This document shows, piece after piece, positions 26,388 to 35,905 of a stretch of DNA of 64,000 nt (position 1 is its first letter; each line of letters opens with the position of its first letter). This DNA is from a bacterium (GTDB lineage Bacteria; Auribacterota; UBA6266). Where the stretch lies: the NCBI GenBank assembly GCA_023228325.1, contig JALOBK010000001.1:1589549-1653548 (forward strand). Direction: 5' to 3'. A model generated the notes under the pieces. It saw nothing but the letters and a program-made list of their open reading frames with translations. It was not told where the DNA came from and did not search any database. A program made the translations under genes and the position numbers.

Positions 26388-27860
26388 ATGAAGATCATTT
26401 CAGGTTTATTCAGTAACGATGGGACCTTATCTCAAAAAACAGTAAGAGGTGGGGTGTGGATTTTTGGTTCTCTAATTTTGAGCAGGATATTATTTTTTGT
26501 TAGGACAATTATATTAGCTAAGCTTCTTATGCCTAACGACTTTGGTTTGATGGGAATAGCTGTTCTTACAATAACGGGATTACAGCTATTCAGTGAAACT
26601 GGAATCACATATGCAATAGTACAGAAAAAAAATATTTCAGAGGATGTTCTCAATACTGCTTGGGTTATGTCAATATTACGCGGAACAGTTCTCTTTATTG
26701 TGCTTTTCTCCTTATCTCATATTATTGCAACCTTTTATAATAATCTAAAATTAGAAGCTATGCTTAGAGTCCTCTCTTTTTCTTTTTTATTTATAGGTTT
26801 TCAAAATGTGGGCATTGTGCTTTTTCAAAAAGATTTGAATTTTAAAAAAAGAGCTTTGTTTATTACTGCAACAGATTTTGTAAATATAGTTTTAACTGTT
26901 GTTTTTGCTTTTGTTTTTAAAAGTGTTTGGGCTATGGTTATAGGACATCTTGTGGGTAACTTAACAGGATTAATTGTTTCATATATGATTCATCCTTTTA
27001 AGCCCTCATTTAAGTTTAATCCTAATATTGCAAAAGAGCTGTTCAATTTTGGTAAACATGTGTTCGGATCATCTATCATGATTTTTTTTGTTACACAAGG
27101 TGATGATGCATTGGTGGGAAAAATACTGGGCTTAGACGCTCTTGGCTTTTATGTATTAGCTTATAGTTTATCTAATTCGCCAGCTACTGCGATTACCCAT
27201 GTTATTTCACAAGTAAGTTTTCCTGCTTATTCGAAAGTACAGGATGATCTCATGAAACTCAGTAAAGGATATTTAGAAATATTGAAAATCACTTCATTGT
27301 TGGCTTTTTGTTTGGCGGGAGGACTTTTTATCCTTGCTCCGGAGTTTATAAGAATAGTTTATGGCGATAAATGGCTGCCTATGTTACCTGCAGTATTGGT
27401 ACTATGTTTTTTAGGGATTTTTCGTTCAATTGGAGCAACTATGGGACCAATTTTTTTCGCCGTTGGCAAACCCTACATACAGAATAAAATAAAACTCTTC
27501 GAATTAATAGTCATGGTTATCATTATATATCCACTAGTAAAATTTCTAGGGATTGTCGGTGCTGCATTAGCAGGAACAATTGTTTATTTGTTAAGCCTAA
27601 TATTTCATTATTATAATCTTGTAAATATTTGTGAGAATCTAAAGGTAAAAATTTTAAAAGTTGTAATGAAACCATTTTTAGCCACATTGTTGATGATTTG
27701 GTTTTTATATTTACTGAAGAATTATATTTTTACATGTATAAACCTGCCCAATCTAATAATTATTATTGGCTTAGGGATAAGTTTTTATATGACATTTAAT
27801 TTTCTGTTTGATAAAAGCTTGTTTAAACTATTGAAAACAGTAATTAGTGCTATAACCTAG
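26388..27860 (+). CDS. Wzx/WzxC-type polysaccharide flippase
   Basis: 490 residues with about 12-14 hydrophobic helices throughout. The N-terminal KTVRGGVWIFGSLILSRILF and GLMGIAVLTITGLQLFSETG are typical of the MOP-family lipid-linked oligosaccharide flippases (Polysacc_synt_3/WzxC group). It would move undecaprenyl-linked repeat units across the inner membrane. GTAAGGAG precedes the ATG. Base composition drops sharply at this gene and remains AT-rich up to 37877, which suggests this block was acquired from another source. Confidence 0.9.
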   Translation: MKIISGLFSNDGTLSQKTVRGGVWIFGSLILSRILFFVRTIILAKLLMPNDFGLMGIAVLTITGLQLFSETGITYAIVQKKNISEDVLNTAWVMSILRGTVLFIVLFSLSHIIATFYNNLKLEAMLRVLSFSFLFIGFQNVGIVLFQKDLNFKKRALFITATDFVNIVLTVVFAFVFKSVWAMVIGHLVGNLTGLIVSYMIHPFKPSFKFNPNIAKELFNFGKHVFGSSIMIFFVTQGDDALVGKILGLDALGFYVLAYSLSNSPATAITHVISQVSFPAYSKVQDDLMKLSKGYLEILKITSLLAFCLAGGLFILAPEFIRIVYGDKWLPMLPAVLVLCFLGIFRSIGATMGPIFFAVGKPYIQNKIKLFELIVMVIIIYPLVKFLGIVGAALAGTIVYLLSLIFHYYNLVNICENLKVKILKVVMKPFLATLLMIWFLYLLKNYIFTCINLPNLIIIIGLGISFYMTFNFLFDKSLFKLLKTVISAIT

Positions 27861-27872
27861 GCAAAACATAAA

Positions 27873-29258
27873 ATGAAATATAGTTCGGAAGAACATCCGA
27901 TAATTGAGTTCCCTGCTTTACTAAAAATCTTTCTAGTATTTATTATGTTTTGTTTTGGAATTAGCCTTTTATTTTTACCTTGTTACATAGTTTTAGCATT
28001 ATTTTTTGTTTTTTGTATAACTATTGGGATAGTTTTTAATCCCTTTATTGGGGTTATTCTTTTTTTAACAACTATTTATCTCCATGTTATGGCCTTTGCA
28101 CCTGTGGAACTTGTTCTAATACATCCTGCTATAATTGCTGGAGGTATTGTGTTTTTTTCTTGGCTTTTTCATATTATTATTTTTAAAGATTTTAGTTTTC
28201 CAAATTCATCTCAGTTTTATTGTGTTGTGGGATTTAGTTTTATTGCTTTTCTCTCTATAATTTATCATTATAACGATTATAGTAACTTTTTTTTGGTTTT
28301 TAACCTTATTAAAATGTTGATTTTGTATTTTCTCATAGTAAATATGATTAAGACCAAAAGACAATTTTATATATCATTAAGTTTAATCTTAGTATTGACT
28401 TTTAGCACCGCTTTTTATGGTATTTTGCAATATTTGCAAAGTGGGGGTAGCGGGGATATGAGTAGGGTTGTTGGTTTTGAGGGTAATCCAAATGCTCTTT
28501 CTATGAATTCGGTTTTGATTGTTCCCTGTCTTTTAGGTTTTATTTATTATCAATTTTCTCTTAAGTTAAAGTTGCTGTTTCTTGTTATATTTCTTGTAAT
28601 TTTATTAGGTATTATTTTTACATTTTCTCGTGCCGGTTTTGTCACTTTAGCAGCAGTCTTTTCAATGAGTTTATTTGTGTTTAGTAAGGGGCGTGCTAGA
28701 TTCATTATGGCAACAATCCTGTTTTTGCTTTTTATGGTTTTATTGCCTTTTTTGCCAGAACAATATTGGGAACGTATTCAGTCAATAACTGATTTAAAAG
28801 AGGCAAGTATTGTGGCCAGGTTAGATAGCTATCGGGTTGGTTTGCAAATGATAAAGGATAATCTGTTGATAGGTATTGGTCCAGGGAGATGGCATGCTGA
28901 ATATGTTCCACATGCTGTTAAATTATTAGGTATTACAGCATATACAAAGTATCCTCACAACGTATTTATTGAAGTTGCAGCAGAAATAGGTGTTATTGCA
29001 TTGATATTATATGGATTTTTGCTTTTTTTTAGCTTTAAAGAATTGAATGAAGCGCGTAAAATTTTTAAAGAGAAGAAAGAATTTTTGTTGTCAATAATTT
29101 CCCAATCATTCTTAATAAGTTTAATAGGTTTTTTAGTTAACACCACCTTTGAAGCTGGTATTGGGTTAAAAATATTTTGGTTAATCGCTGGACTTGCTGT
29201 TGTATTGAAAAAAATAGCAATAAATATAGAACCTAAACCACAGATAAAAAATTCCTGA
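27873..29258 (+). CDS. O-antigen ligase / Wzy-like polymerase
   Basis: 461 residues, about 11-12 transmembrane helices. The long periplasmic loop contains ARLDSYRVGLQMIKDN, GIGPGRWHAEY and YPHNVFIEVAAEIG; the last carries the His of the WaaL/Wzy family HN motif. Family members either polymerise repeat units or ligate glycans to an acceptor. In exosortase loci this family is also annotated as an O-glycosylation ligase, so a PEP-CTERM protein could be an acceptor. Position next to Wzx supports a polymerase role. Strongly AT-rich, with many T-ending codons. It ends 5 nt before the next GTG start. Confidence 0.82.
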   Translation: MKYSSEEHPIIEFPALLKIFLVFIMFCFGISLLFLPCYIVLALFFVFCITIGIVFNPFIGVILFLTTIYLHVMAFAPVELVLIHPAIIAGGIVFFSWLFHIIIFKDFSFPNSSQFYCVVGFSFIAFLSIIYHYNDYSNFFLVFNLIKMLILYFLIVNMIKTKRQFYISLSLILVLTFSTAFYGILQYLQSGGSGDMSRVVGFEGNPNALSMNSVLIVPCLLGFIYYQFSLKLKLLFLVIFLVILLGIIFTFSRAGFVTLAAVFSMSLFVFSKGRARFIMATILFLLFMVLLPFLPEQYWERIQSITDLKEASIVARLDSYRVGLQMIKDNLLIGIGPGRWHAEYVPHAVKLLGITAYTKYPHNVFIEVAAEIGVIALILYGFLLFFSFKELNEARKIFKEKKEFLLSIISQSFLISLIGFLVNTTFEAGIGLKIFWLIAGLAVVLKKIAINIEPKPQIKNS

Positions 29259-29263
29259 AAGAA

Positions 29264-30418
29264 GTGAATAAGATAAATATAGCACATTTAACATCTCCTC
29301 GTAGGGATCAATTATCCGGTTCAGACAAAATAGTTCTGTCTATAATATCGAGATCAGACAACAGAAGATTTAAACACATTGTATTTTGTGTGGGGGATCC
29401 TAATTGTAAAGACTGCTTATTAACAACAGAAGTAACTAAATTAGGAGGAAGAGTAGAAGTGATAAATTTTCGGTGGTGTCTTGATATAAAATCTGTTCTT
29501 CTTTTAAGAAGGTTACTAAAGAAATATTCAATTAATATTTTGCAAACCTATGAATATAAAAGTAATTTTATGGGGTGGCTTGCCACAGTTTTTACCAATG
29601 TAAAAAAAATTGCCCGTATTGGTGGGTGGTTGGGTTTTGGGTTGACATTCAAAAATAGCAAATTAGATCGGAAGGCATTTGTTTATGAAAAAATAGATTC
29701 TTTTGTAAGGCAGAAATTTGACAAAGTCATTGTTATATCAACTAATATTAGGGATAAACTTATTGCTCAAAAATGTCCCCTTGAGAAAATAGCATTAATT
29801 TATAATGGTATTGATTCCGCTGAATTTTGCTCAGTTGATTCTGCCAAAACCAGGAGAAGTTTGAATATTAAACCTGGTATGAAAATTATAGGAACAGTGG
29901 GTCGTTTGACTTCTGAAAAAGGACATAAATATTTATTACAAGCTTTTACTAATATAATAAAAAAGTATCCCAAGACTAAAATTATTATTGTTGGTGAAGG
30001 TAATCTTAAACAAAAACTAATTAACTATTCGGAAAAATTAGGTATTAAAGATAGAGTGCTTTTTACTGGATTTGTGCTAGAAGTTGCCAAATACTTATCG
30101 ATTATGGATGTTTTTGTTTTTCCCTCATTATGGGAGGGTTTTGGAATAGCTTTGATTGAAGCAATGGCAATGGGTATTCCTATAGTGGCCACTAGAACCG
30201 GGGGTATCCCTGATATAATAGAGAATAATATAACTGGTATTCTAGTAGAACCAGGAAATATATTAGAGATGCAGGAAGGAATTGGCAAGCTCTTAACCGA
30301 AAGAGATGCATCGAGATTAATGGCGGAAAATGCCAAAATAGTGTTTCATAAGAAATTTTTAGTTGATGAAATGGTGAAGAAATATGAGGAAGTTTATTTG
30401 GAACTAATGAATCTATGA
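29264..30418 (+). CDS. Glycosyltransferase family 4
   Basis: 384 residues from a GTG start (GAAAG just upstream); no ATG lies at the start of the domain. GT-B fold retaining glycosyltransferase. The C-terminal half has the donor-site E-x7-E motif (EGFGIALIE), preceded by GTVGRLTSEKGHKYLLQAF and followed by MGIPIVATRTGGIPDII. The acceptor is expected to be a lipid-linked oligosaccharide on the cytoplasmic face. The sugar cannot be predicted. Its stop overlaps the next ATG (ATGA), so the two genes are coupled. Confidence 0.9.
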   Translation: MNKINIAHLTSPRRDQLSGSDKIVLSIISRSDNRRFKHIVFCVGDPNCKDCLLTTEVTKLGGRVEVINFRWCLDIKSVLLLRRLLKKYSINILQTYEYKSNFMGWLATVFTNVKKIARIGGWLGFGLTFKNSKLDRKAFVYEKIDSFVRQKFDKVIVISTNIRDKLIAQKCPLEKIALIYNGIDSAEFCSVDSAKTRRSLNIKPGMKIIGTVGRLTSEKGHKYLLQAFTNIIKKYPKTKIIIVGEGNLKQKLINYSEKLGIKDRVLFTGFVLEVAKYLSIMDVFVFPSLWEGFGIALIEAMAMGIPIVATRTGGIPDIIENNITGILVEPGNILEMQEGIGKLLTERDASRLMAENAKIVFHKKFLVDEMVKKYEEVYLELMNL

Positions 30419-31527
30419 GTCGAATAAATAAAATACTAGTGATCTGCTTGCAAGGCATCGGGGATTTGTTGTTGCTTACCCCAGCATTATCTTTGTTGCG
30501 GAAAGGATATCCTAAAGCAGAAATTTCTATTTTAATTTCTAATAAAGCAAAAGATGTAGTTCTGGGTAATCCCAATATTGATGAACTAATAGTTTTTAAG
30601 CATGAAAATAAAAATATTTTTAGAATATTTAAATTATTGAGATATTTATCGAGGAAACATTACGATTTATCTATTTGTTCTTATCCAACAGGGTTGCGTT
30701 CTGCACTTGCAGGGTATATATCTGGAGCAAAAATAAGAATTGGACAGGATGTATGGCCTTTAAGAAAATTTCCTTTTCTGTTTACAAATAAAATTAAGGT
30801 ATCTGAAGTTAAACATGCAGTTGAAATGAATTTGGATCTTCTAAAACCGTTGAAATTGAACCCCGATATAAGTAACAGAAAATTGTTTTTCCCATTAGAA
30901 GGTAAACATAAAGAGTTTGTAAAAGAATTAAGGAAAATAAATCATATAGCAGATAGAGATTTTACCGTGTGTATTCATCCTACAGCATGCGCAGAATCGA
31001 GAAGATGGCCTATAGATAGATTTATAGAACTTGCTAATAATTTAGTTGAGATGTTTAATGCAACAATAATACTTCTTGTCGCAGCGAATGAAAAAAATAT
31101 TGCAAATGAAATTGAAAAGGGAGTAAAAAAACCTTTATTGGCAATGGTTGGTGCTCCGTTAAAAACAGTAGCTGCTATGATAGAAAGTGCTTCTTTATTT
31201 ATTGGTAATAATTCTGGTCTTATGCATATCGCAACTTCAGTAGAAACTCCTACAATAGGGCTTTTTGGAGATACCGACCCTCGGATACATTCTCCATATG
31301 GTAGAAAATATATAATTGTAAGATCAAATTTGGATTGCAGCCCTTGTTACTATCCGCATCTTCATGGAACTCTAGAATGTGCGAAATTAGGGCGTGGTGT
31401 AGTAAGGCGCAAATTTAAGTGTATGCGAAATAATTACGAATGCATGAAATTAATTTCTGTTGGAGATGTACTAAAGGCTGTGGAATATCTTATTTCTGGA
31501 GAAAATGAGGAATTAAAGAATGAATAA
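30415..31527 (+). CDS. Glycosyltransferase family 9 (heptosyltransferase-like)
   Basis: 370 residues. Family 9 signatures: LVICLQGIGDLLLLTPAL at the N-terminus, HPTACAESRRWPIDRFIELA in the middle and NNSGLMHIATSVETPTIGLF near the donor site. The family includes LPS heptosyltransferases, but EPS-locus members use other donors, so heptose should not be assumed. It overlaps the previous gene by 4 nt and the next by 8 nt. Confidence 0.9.
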   Translation: MSRINKILVICLQGIGDLLLLTPALSLLRKGYPKAEISILISNKAKDVVLGNPNIDELIVFKHENKNIFRIFKLLRYLSRKHYDLSICSYPTGLRSALAGYISGAKIRIGQDVWPLRKFPFLFTNKIKVSEVKHAVEMNLDLLKPLKLNPDISNRKLFFPLEGKHKEFVKELRKINHIADRDFTVCIHPTACAESRRWPIDRFIELANNLVEMFNATIILLVAANEKNIANEIEKGVKKPLLAMVGAPLKTVAAMIESASLFIGNNSGLMHIATSVETPTIGLFGDTDPRIHSPYGRKYIIVRSNLDCSPCYYPHLHGTLECAKLGRGVVRRKFKCMRNNYECMKLISVGDVLKAVEYLISGENEELKNE

Positions 31528-33226
31528 AAAAATAAAAGTAGCATCTATAATCTTTCAATTTTTTACTATTCTTATAAGTACATTCTTTTATTGCGATATG
31601 ATTGAGGCGAAAGAAAAAATTCTTATTGTGCCTACGCCTTTTTCTGTAGAATTAAAAGATTTTGATGTAGTTTTAGATGAGAATTGGAGCATAGTTGTAG
31701 ACACTTCTAATGAAAATAATTTATTTTGCGCTAAATATTTAAGCGAAAAATTATCCCCCAAAAATCTCCACGCTATATCCATTGAAGGTAGCTTAAACCC
31801 GCTTTTTGGAAAAAATATTTTTCTCGGATTAACAAATGAGGATTTTATTAAGCAGCTTGTTAAAGAAAGAAATATAATAATTCCTCCTGAAATCGGGGAT
31901 GAAGGTTACCTATTAGATATTTCTTCTGATTCTGTTGTTGTTATTGCTAATAAATCCAGAGGGCTTTTTTATGGAGTTACAAGTTTTCTTCAGTTGATTG
32001 CTTTTGAGAATGAACATTTGAAAGTTCCCGGTCTTAAGATTATAGATTATCCCAAACTCAAGTTAAGAGGAGTTCATATCCTGAACATAGATTATAATAA
32101 GATAGAAGATCAAATTGATATGATGGCATCCATGAAAATTAATACTGTAATATTTAGTGATAAAAATTATTTTAATTTAGAACAGGTAAGTTTTAGAAAA
32201 CAAATTAAAGAAATTTTTAATTATGCCCGGGAGAGATTTATTGAGCCTGTTCCGGAAGTGGCCGCTCTTGGATCTGCATATCCTATGTTAGCTCTAAATC
32301 CCCATCTTGCTGAAGGAGTGTGGATTACTGATGAACATTATAAATTTGTAAATGATAAAGCCATCCCAATAAAAGCAACAGGGCATAATCTCGTTAATGT
32401 TATAAGGACAAAGGAAACAGATATAGAAATTACGAATTTAGAAAAGAGTAAAATATATAAAAAAGATATAGACTATAGAATAATTGATGGTGTTATATCA
32501 TATCCATACGATATGACCAATCAGCCGACTGAAATAGCAAAAATTTCAAATGGAGATATTAAAAACGGTGATGAAGTCTTGATAAGTTATGATTACGTTG
32601 AAAATAAATGTGCTTCGTATGCACCTTGGAATATTCCATATTGTCTGTCTTCTGAAGAAGCTCGGCAAGTTATGTTTTCTGCCATTAAAAATACGATTGA
32701 ATTATTAAATCCTAAATATATTGACTTGGGATATAGCGAAATTGGAGGAATGAATAAGGATAGTCGTTGCAAAAGGAGAAATTTAACAAACGCAGAATTA
32801 TTAGCTGATGATATAAATAATATGTATGGATTTATTAAGGGGATAAATCCAGAGATAAAATTGATGATATGGGATGATATGATTAATCCATGGCATAATG
32901 GTGGAGATGAGAATTATCAGGTGAAATATGGTGGTATTCCAGGGAAAACAGCTCCGACTATAAATATGATTCCCAAAGACATAATTATTATAGTATGGTG
33001 GTATAAATCCAATGATGGTTTAGGAAAAATGAAGCAAAGCCCTGCTTATTTTGAGAAAAAAGGGTTTCAATATTTGGTTTCATCTTGGAAAGACAAAGAA
33101 AACATTGAAAGCTGGGTCGAAATTGCAAATAAGAAAAAAGGATGCTTGGGGATGATTGCAACATCTTGGAATGGACTGGATAAAAATTTCAGCAATATAA
33201 AATATGCCGCAAGCTTAATGTGGTAA
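31520..33226 (+). CDS. Secreted GH20-like glycoside hydrolase with altered catalytic pair
   Basis: 568 residues. The signal peptide spans about 1-30. An N-terminal GH20b-type domain follows (ILIVPTPFSVEL, YLLDISSDSVVVIANKSRGL, FYGVTSFLQLI), then a TIM-barrel (PKLKLRGVHILNIDY). In beta-N-acetylhexosaminidases the barrel carries HxGGDE. The equivalent position here reads DLGYSEIGG, so the Glu is retained and the Asp is replaced by Ser. About 80 residues (338-420 region) are inserted between barrel segments. It may trim polymer in the periplasm or act as a non-catalytic or altered-specificity member. Co-directional and overlapping with GT9 by 8 nt. Confidence 0.7.
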   Translation: MNKKIKVASIIFQFFTILISTFFYCDMIEAKEKILIVPTPFSVELKDFDVVLDENWSIVVDTSNENNLFCAKYLSEKLSPKNLHAISIEGSLNPLFGKNIFLGLTNEDFIKQLVKERNIIIPPEIGDEGYLLDISSDSVVVIANKSRGLFYGVTSFLQLIAFENEHLKVPGLKIIDYPKLKLRGVHILNIDYNKIEDQIDMMASMKINTVIFSDKNYFNLEQVSFRKQIKEIFNYARERFIEPVPEVAALGSAYPMLALNPHLAEGVWITDEHYKFVNDKAIPIKATGHNLVNVIRTKETDIEITNLEKSKIYKKDIDYRIIDGVISYPYDMTNQPTEIAKISNGDIKNGDEVLISYDYVENKCASYAPWNIPYCLSSEEARQVMFSAIKNTIELLNPKYIDLGYSEIGGMNKDSRCKRRNLTNAELLADDINNMYGFIKGINPEIKLMIWDDMINPWHNGGDENYQVKYGGIPGKTAPTINMIPKDIIIIVWWYKSNDGLGKMKQSPAYFEKKGFQYLVSSWKDKENIESWVEIANKKKGCLGMIATSWNGLDKNFSNIKYAASLMW

Positions 33227-33266
33227 GCAGAGATTATAAATAGATAGTTTTATGGAGGTGTGCAAG

Positions 33267-34310
33267 GTGAAAAAAGCGTTAATTACGGGTGTAACCGGTC
33301 AAGATGGCTCGTATCTGGCTGAATTCCTTTTGAGTAAAGGTTATGAAGTTCATGGGATTATTCGTAGGGCAAGCACCTTTAATACAGGGAGGATAGATCA
33401 TATATATAAAGATGCTCATAATCCTAAAGTAAAAATGTTTCTTTATTATGGAGACCTGTCAAATGGAGAGCAAATTTCAAATATTATTTATAATATAGAA
33501 CCTGACGAAGTATATCATCTGGCAGCTCAAAGCCACGTCCGTGTTAGTTTCGATTTGGCGGAATATACTGGAGATGTAACTGCGTTGGGCACAACGAGAA
33601 TCCTGGAAGCAATAAGAAGAAGTAAAAAAAACATTAAATTTTATCAAGCTTCTAGTAGTGAAATGTTTGGGGCAGCTAAATCACCACAAAGTGAAACAAC
33701 TCCATTTAAACCTCAAAGTCCTTATGCCTGCGCAAAACTTTACGCATATTGGACAGCGAAAAATTATTGTGATGGATATAATGTTTTTGCTTCTAATGGG
33801 ATCTTATTTAATCATGAATCTCCTCGTCGGGGTGAAACCTTTGTTACCCGCAAGATATCAAGAGCCGTTGCGGCAATTCTAGCAAAGAAGCAGGACTATC
33901 TATATTTGGGAAATCTTGATGCCAAACGGGATTGGGGATATGCTCCTGAATATGTGGAAGCAATGTATAATATACTTCAGCTTGAAAACCCGGACGATTT
34001 TGTTATAGGGTGTGGGGAAGCTCATTCAGTGAAAGAATTTGTGCAAGAAGCATTTTCCTATGTTGGTTTAGATTGGGAAAAATATGTAAGAATTGATTCA
34101 AGGTATTTTCGTCCAACAGAAGTTATAGAGCTTATTGCTGACGCAAGTAAAGCTAAGGAAAAGATAAAGTGGAATCCTAAAATTACATTTAAAGATTTGG
34201 TCAAAATAATGCTTGATTCAGATATGCGGAGAAAGAGACTTAGGCCAATTGGAGAAGGAGAGCAAATATTAAAAGTTAAATTACCTGATAGGTGGTGGAA
34301 GGCAGATTAA
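33267..34310 (+). CDS. gmd: GDP-mannose 4,6-dehydratase
   Basis: 347 residues from GTG 33267. That codon has GGAGGTG (33254-33260) six bases upstream and gives VKKALITGVTGQDGSYLAE, the usual Gmd N-terminus. The in-frame ATG at 33252 would place the ribosome-binding site inside the coding region. The NAD(P) motif is GVTGQDG and the active-site region is ASSSEMFG followed by SPYACAKLYAYW (Tyr-x3-Lys). It also has the family motifs VYHLAAQSHV and SPRRGETFVTRKI. It converts GDP-mannose to GDP-4-keto-6-deoxymannose, the first step to GDP-fucose. Fcl is the next gene. No GDP-mannose pyrophosphorylase is in the window. Confidence 0.95.
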   Translation: MKKALITGVTGQDGSYLAEFLLSKGYEVHGIIRRASTFNTGRIDHIYKDAHNPKVKMFLYYGDLSNGEQISNIIYNIEPDEVYHLAAQSHVRVSFDLAEYTGDVTALGTTRILEAIRRSKKNIKFYQASSSEMFGAAKSPQSETTPFKPQSPYACAKLYAYWTAKNYCDGYNVFASNGILFNHESPRRGETFVTRKISRAVAAILAKKQDYLYLGNLDAKRDWGYAPEYVEAMYNILQLENPDDFVIGCGEAHSVKEFVQEAFSYVGLDWEKYVRIDSRYFRPTEVIELIADASKAKEKIKWNPKITFKDLVKIMLDSDMRRKRLRPIGEGEQILKVKLPDRWWKAD

Positions 34311-34311
34311 A

Positions 34312-35253
34312 ATGAATTTTTGGATAAATAAAAAAGTTTTGGTAACAGGTGGTTCTGGTTTTCTTGGTGGTTACGTTGTAGATAAATTGATAGAAAGAGG
34401 CGTAAATCGGGAAAATATAGAGATTCCGAAAATGAAAGATTGTGATTTAAGAGAAAAAGAAAATTGTGCAAAGGTTGTAATAGGGAAAGACATTGTAATA
34501 CATTTAGCTGCTGTTGTTGGAGGAATTGGGGCTAATAGTAAAAATCCGGCAAAATTCTTTTATGATAACGCGATTATGGGTATTCAATTAATTCATGAAA
34601 GCTGGAGAGCTGGTGTCAAAAAATTTGTTGCGCTTGGAACAATATGTTCTTATCCTAAATACACCCCCGTGCCGTTTAGAGAAGAGAATTTATGGGATGG
34701 TTATCCTGAAGAAACCAATGCCCCTTATGGATTGGCAAAGAAAATACAATTAGTACAAACGCAAGCTTATTGTCGGCAATATGGTTTCAACGCAATCTAT
34801 TTATTGCCGGTTAATTTGTATGGTCCTAGGGACAATTTTAGTCCTGAAATATCTCATGTAATTCCCGCCTTAATAAAAAAGTGTTTTGATGCGATTAGAC
34901 AGGAGAAGAAAGAAATAATTGTTTGGGGAACAGGAAAGGCGAGCAGAGAGTTTTTATATGTTGAAGACTGCGCAGAAGCAATTCTTATGGCAGCTGAAAA
35001 ATATAACAAGCCCGATCCCGTTAATATTGGCGCAGGTTTTGAGATTTCGATCAAAGAACTAGTCAATTTAATTGCAGAGCTTACTGGGTTTAGAGGCAAG
35101 ATTATATGGGATGTTAAAAAGCCTGATGGACAACCAAGAAGAATGCTTGACACTTCGAGTGCTTTTCGTGAGTTTGGATTTAAATCTAATACAAATTTAA
35201 GAGAAGGTTTAAAAAAAACAATAGATTGGTATTTTTCTAATCGAAATAATTAG
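34312..35253 (+). CDS. fcl: GDP-L-fucose synthase
   Basis: 313 residues. It epimerises and reduces GDP-4-keto-6-deoxymannose to GDP-L-fucose. The sequence has GGSGFLGGYVVDKL for NADP binding, HLAAVVGGIGANSKNPA, LGTICSYPKYTPVPFREE, the catalytic Tyr-x3-Lys in PYGLAKK, and LYGPRDNFSPE, all typical of Fcl/WcaG. The ATG is 1 nt after the gmd stop, so the two make one unit. The exported polymer therefore probably contains L-fucose or a derivative. Confidence 0.95.
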   Translation: MNFWINKKVLVTGGSGFLGGYVVDKLIERGVNRENIEIPKMKDCDLREKENCAKVVIGKDIVIHLAAVVGGIGANSKNPAKFFYDNAIMGIQLIHESWRAGVKKFVALGTICSYPKYTPVPFREENLWDGYPEETNAPYGLAKKIQLVQTQAYCRQYGFNAIYLLPVNLYGPRDNFSPEISHVIPALIKKCFDAIRQEKKEIIVWGTGKASREFLYVEDCAEAILMAAEKYNKPDPVNIGAGFEISIKELVNLIAELTGFRGKIIWDVKKPDGQPRRMLDTSSAFREFGFKSNTNLREGLKKTIDWYFSNRNN

Positions 35254-35263
35254 AAGATAAAAC

Positions 35264-35896
35264 ATGAAAAATGAAATAAAAAAATATCTTATAGAAATAC
35301 CGTTTTTTTATTTTATCAGGAGAAGTTGTGAAATAATCTCTCTTGTTGGATGGGTATTGAAAGGCAAGCCTATTCCACCTCCACATTTAGTAAAACAAAG
35401 AACACTTAGAAAATATGCGAATAAATTTACGGTAGATACATTAGTTGAGACTGGCACATATCTGGGCGATATGATATTTGCTATGAGACGCTTATTTAAA
35501 ACTATTTATTCTATAGAAATGGATGAGCATTTATACAAAAAGGCAAAGAGCAGATTTTTGAAATACTCAAACATTTCTATTTTTCATGGTGATACTTCTG
35601 ATATTCTTCCCCAAATACTAAAAACATTGTATAAGCCGATATTATTTTGGCTTGATGCTCATTATTCTGGGGGAATTACAACAAAAGGTTCTTTGGAATA
35701 TCCTATAATAAAAGAGCTGCAATATATTTTCGGTCATTCAATACGGAATCATGTGATATTGATAGATGATGCTCGAATGTTTGATGGGTGTGATGGACGA
35801 CCCCAAATTAAACACATTATGGAACTTGCTTACAAAAATTATCCAAATTGTATTTTTGAAGTTGAAAACGATATTATCAGTATTTGCCCCAAATAA
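35264..35896 (+). CDS. SAM-dependent methyltransferase-like protein
   Basis: 210 residues. The core has VDTLVETGTYLGDM as a SAM-binding motif I, SIEMDEHLYKKAKSRF as the second strand with the ribose-binding acid, FHGDTSDILP, WLDAHYSGG and VILIDDARMF. This layout is seen in class I methyltransferases of polysaccharide loci. The specific target is unknown; O-methylation of a sugar is the simplest guess. A hydrophobic N-terminal segment of ~35 residues precedes it and might be a membrane-association helix. Confidence 0.7.
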   Translation: MKNEIKKYLIEIPFFYFIRRSCEIISLVGWVLKGKPIPPPHLVKQRTLRKYANKFTVDTLVETGTYLGDMIFAMRRLFKTIYSIEMDEHLYKKAKSRFLKYSNISIFHGDTSDILPQILKTLYKPILFWLDAHYSGGITTKGSLEYPIIKELQYIFGHSIRNHVILIDDARMFDGCDGRPQIKHIMELAYKNYPNCIFEVENDIISICPK

Positions 35897-35905
35897 GGCA
35901 CTTAA

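Noticed and set aside
31520..33226. Ordinary beta-N-acetylhexosaminidase
   Set aside because: The DE catalytic pair is not intact, so a standard name would overstate the evidence.
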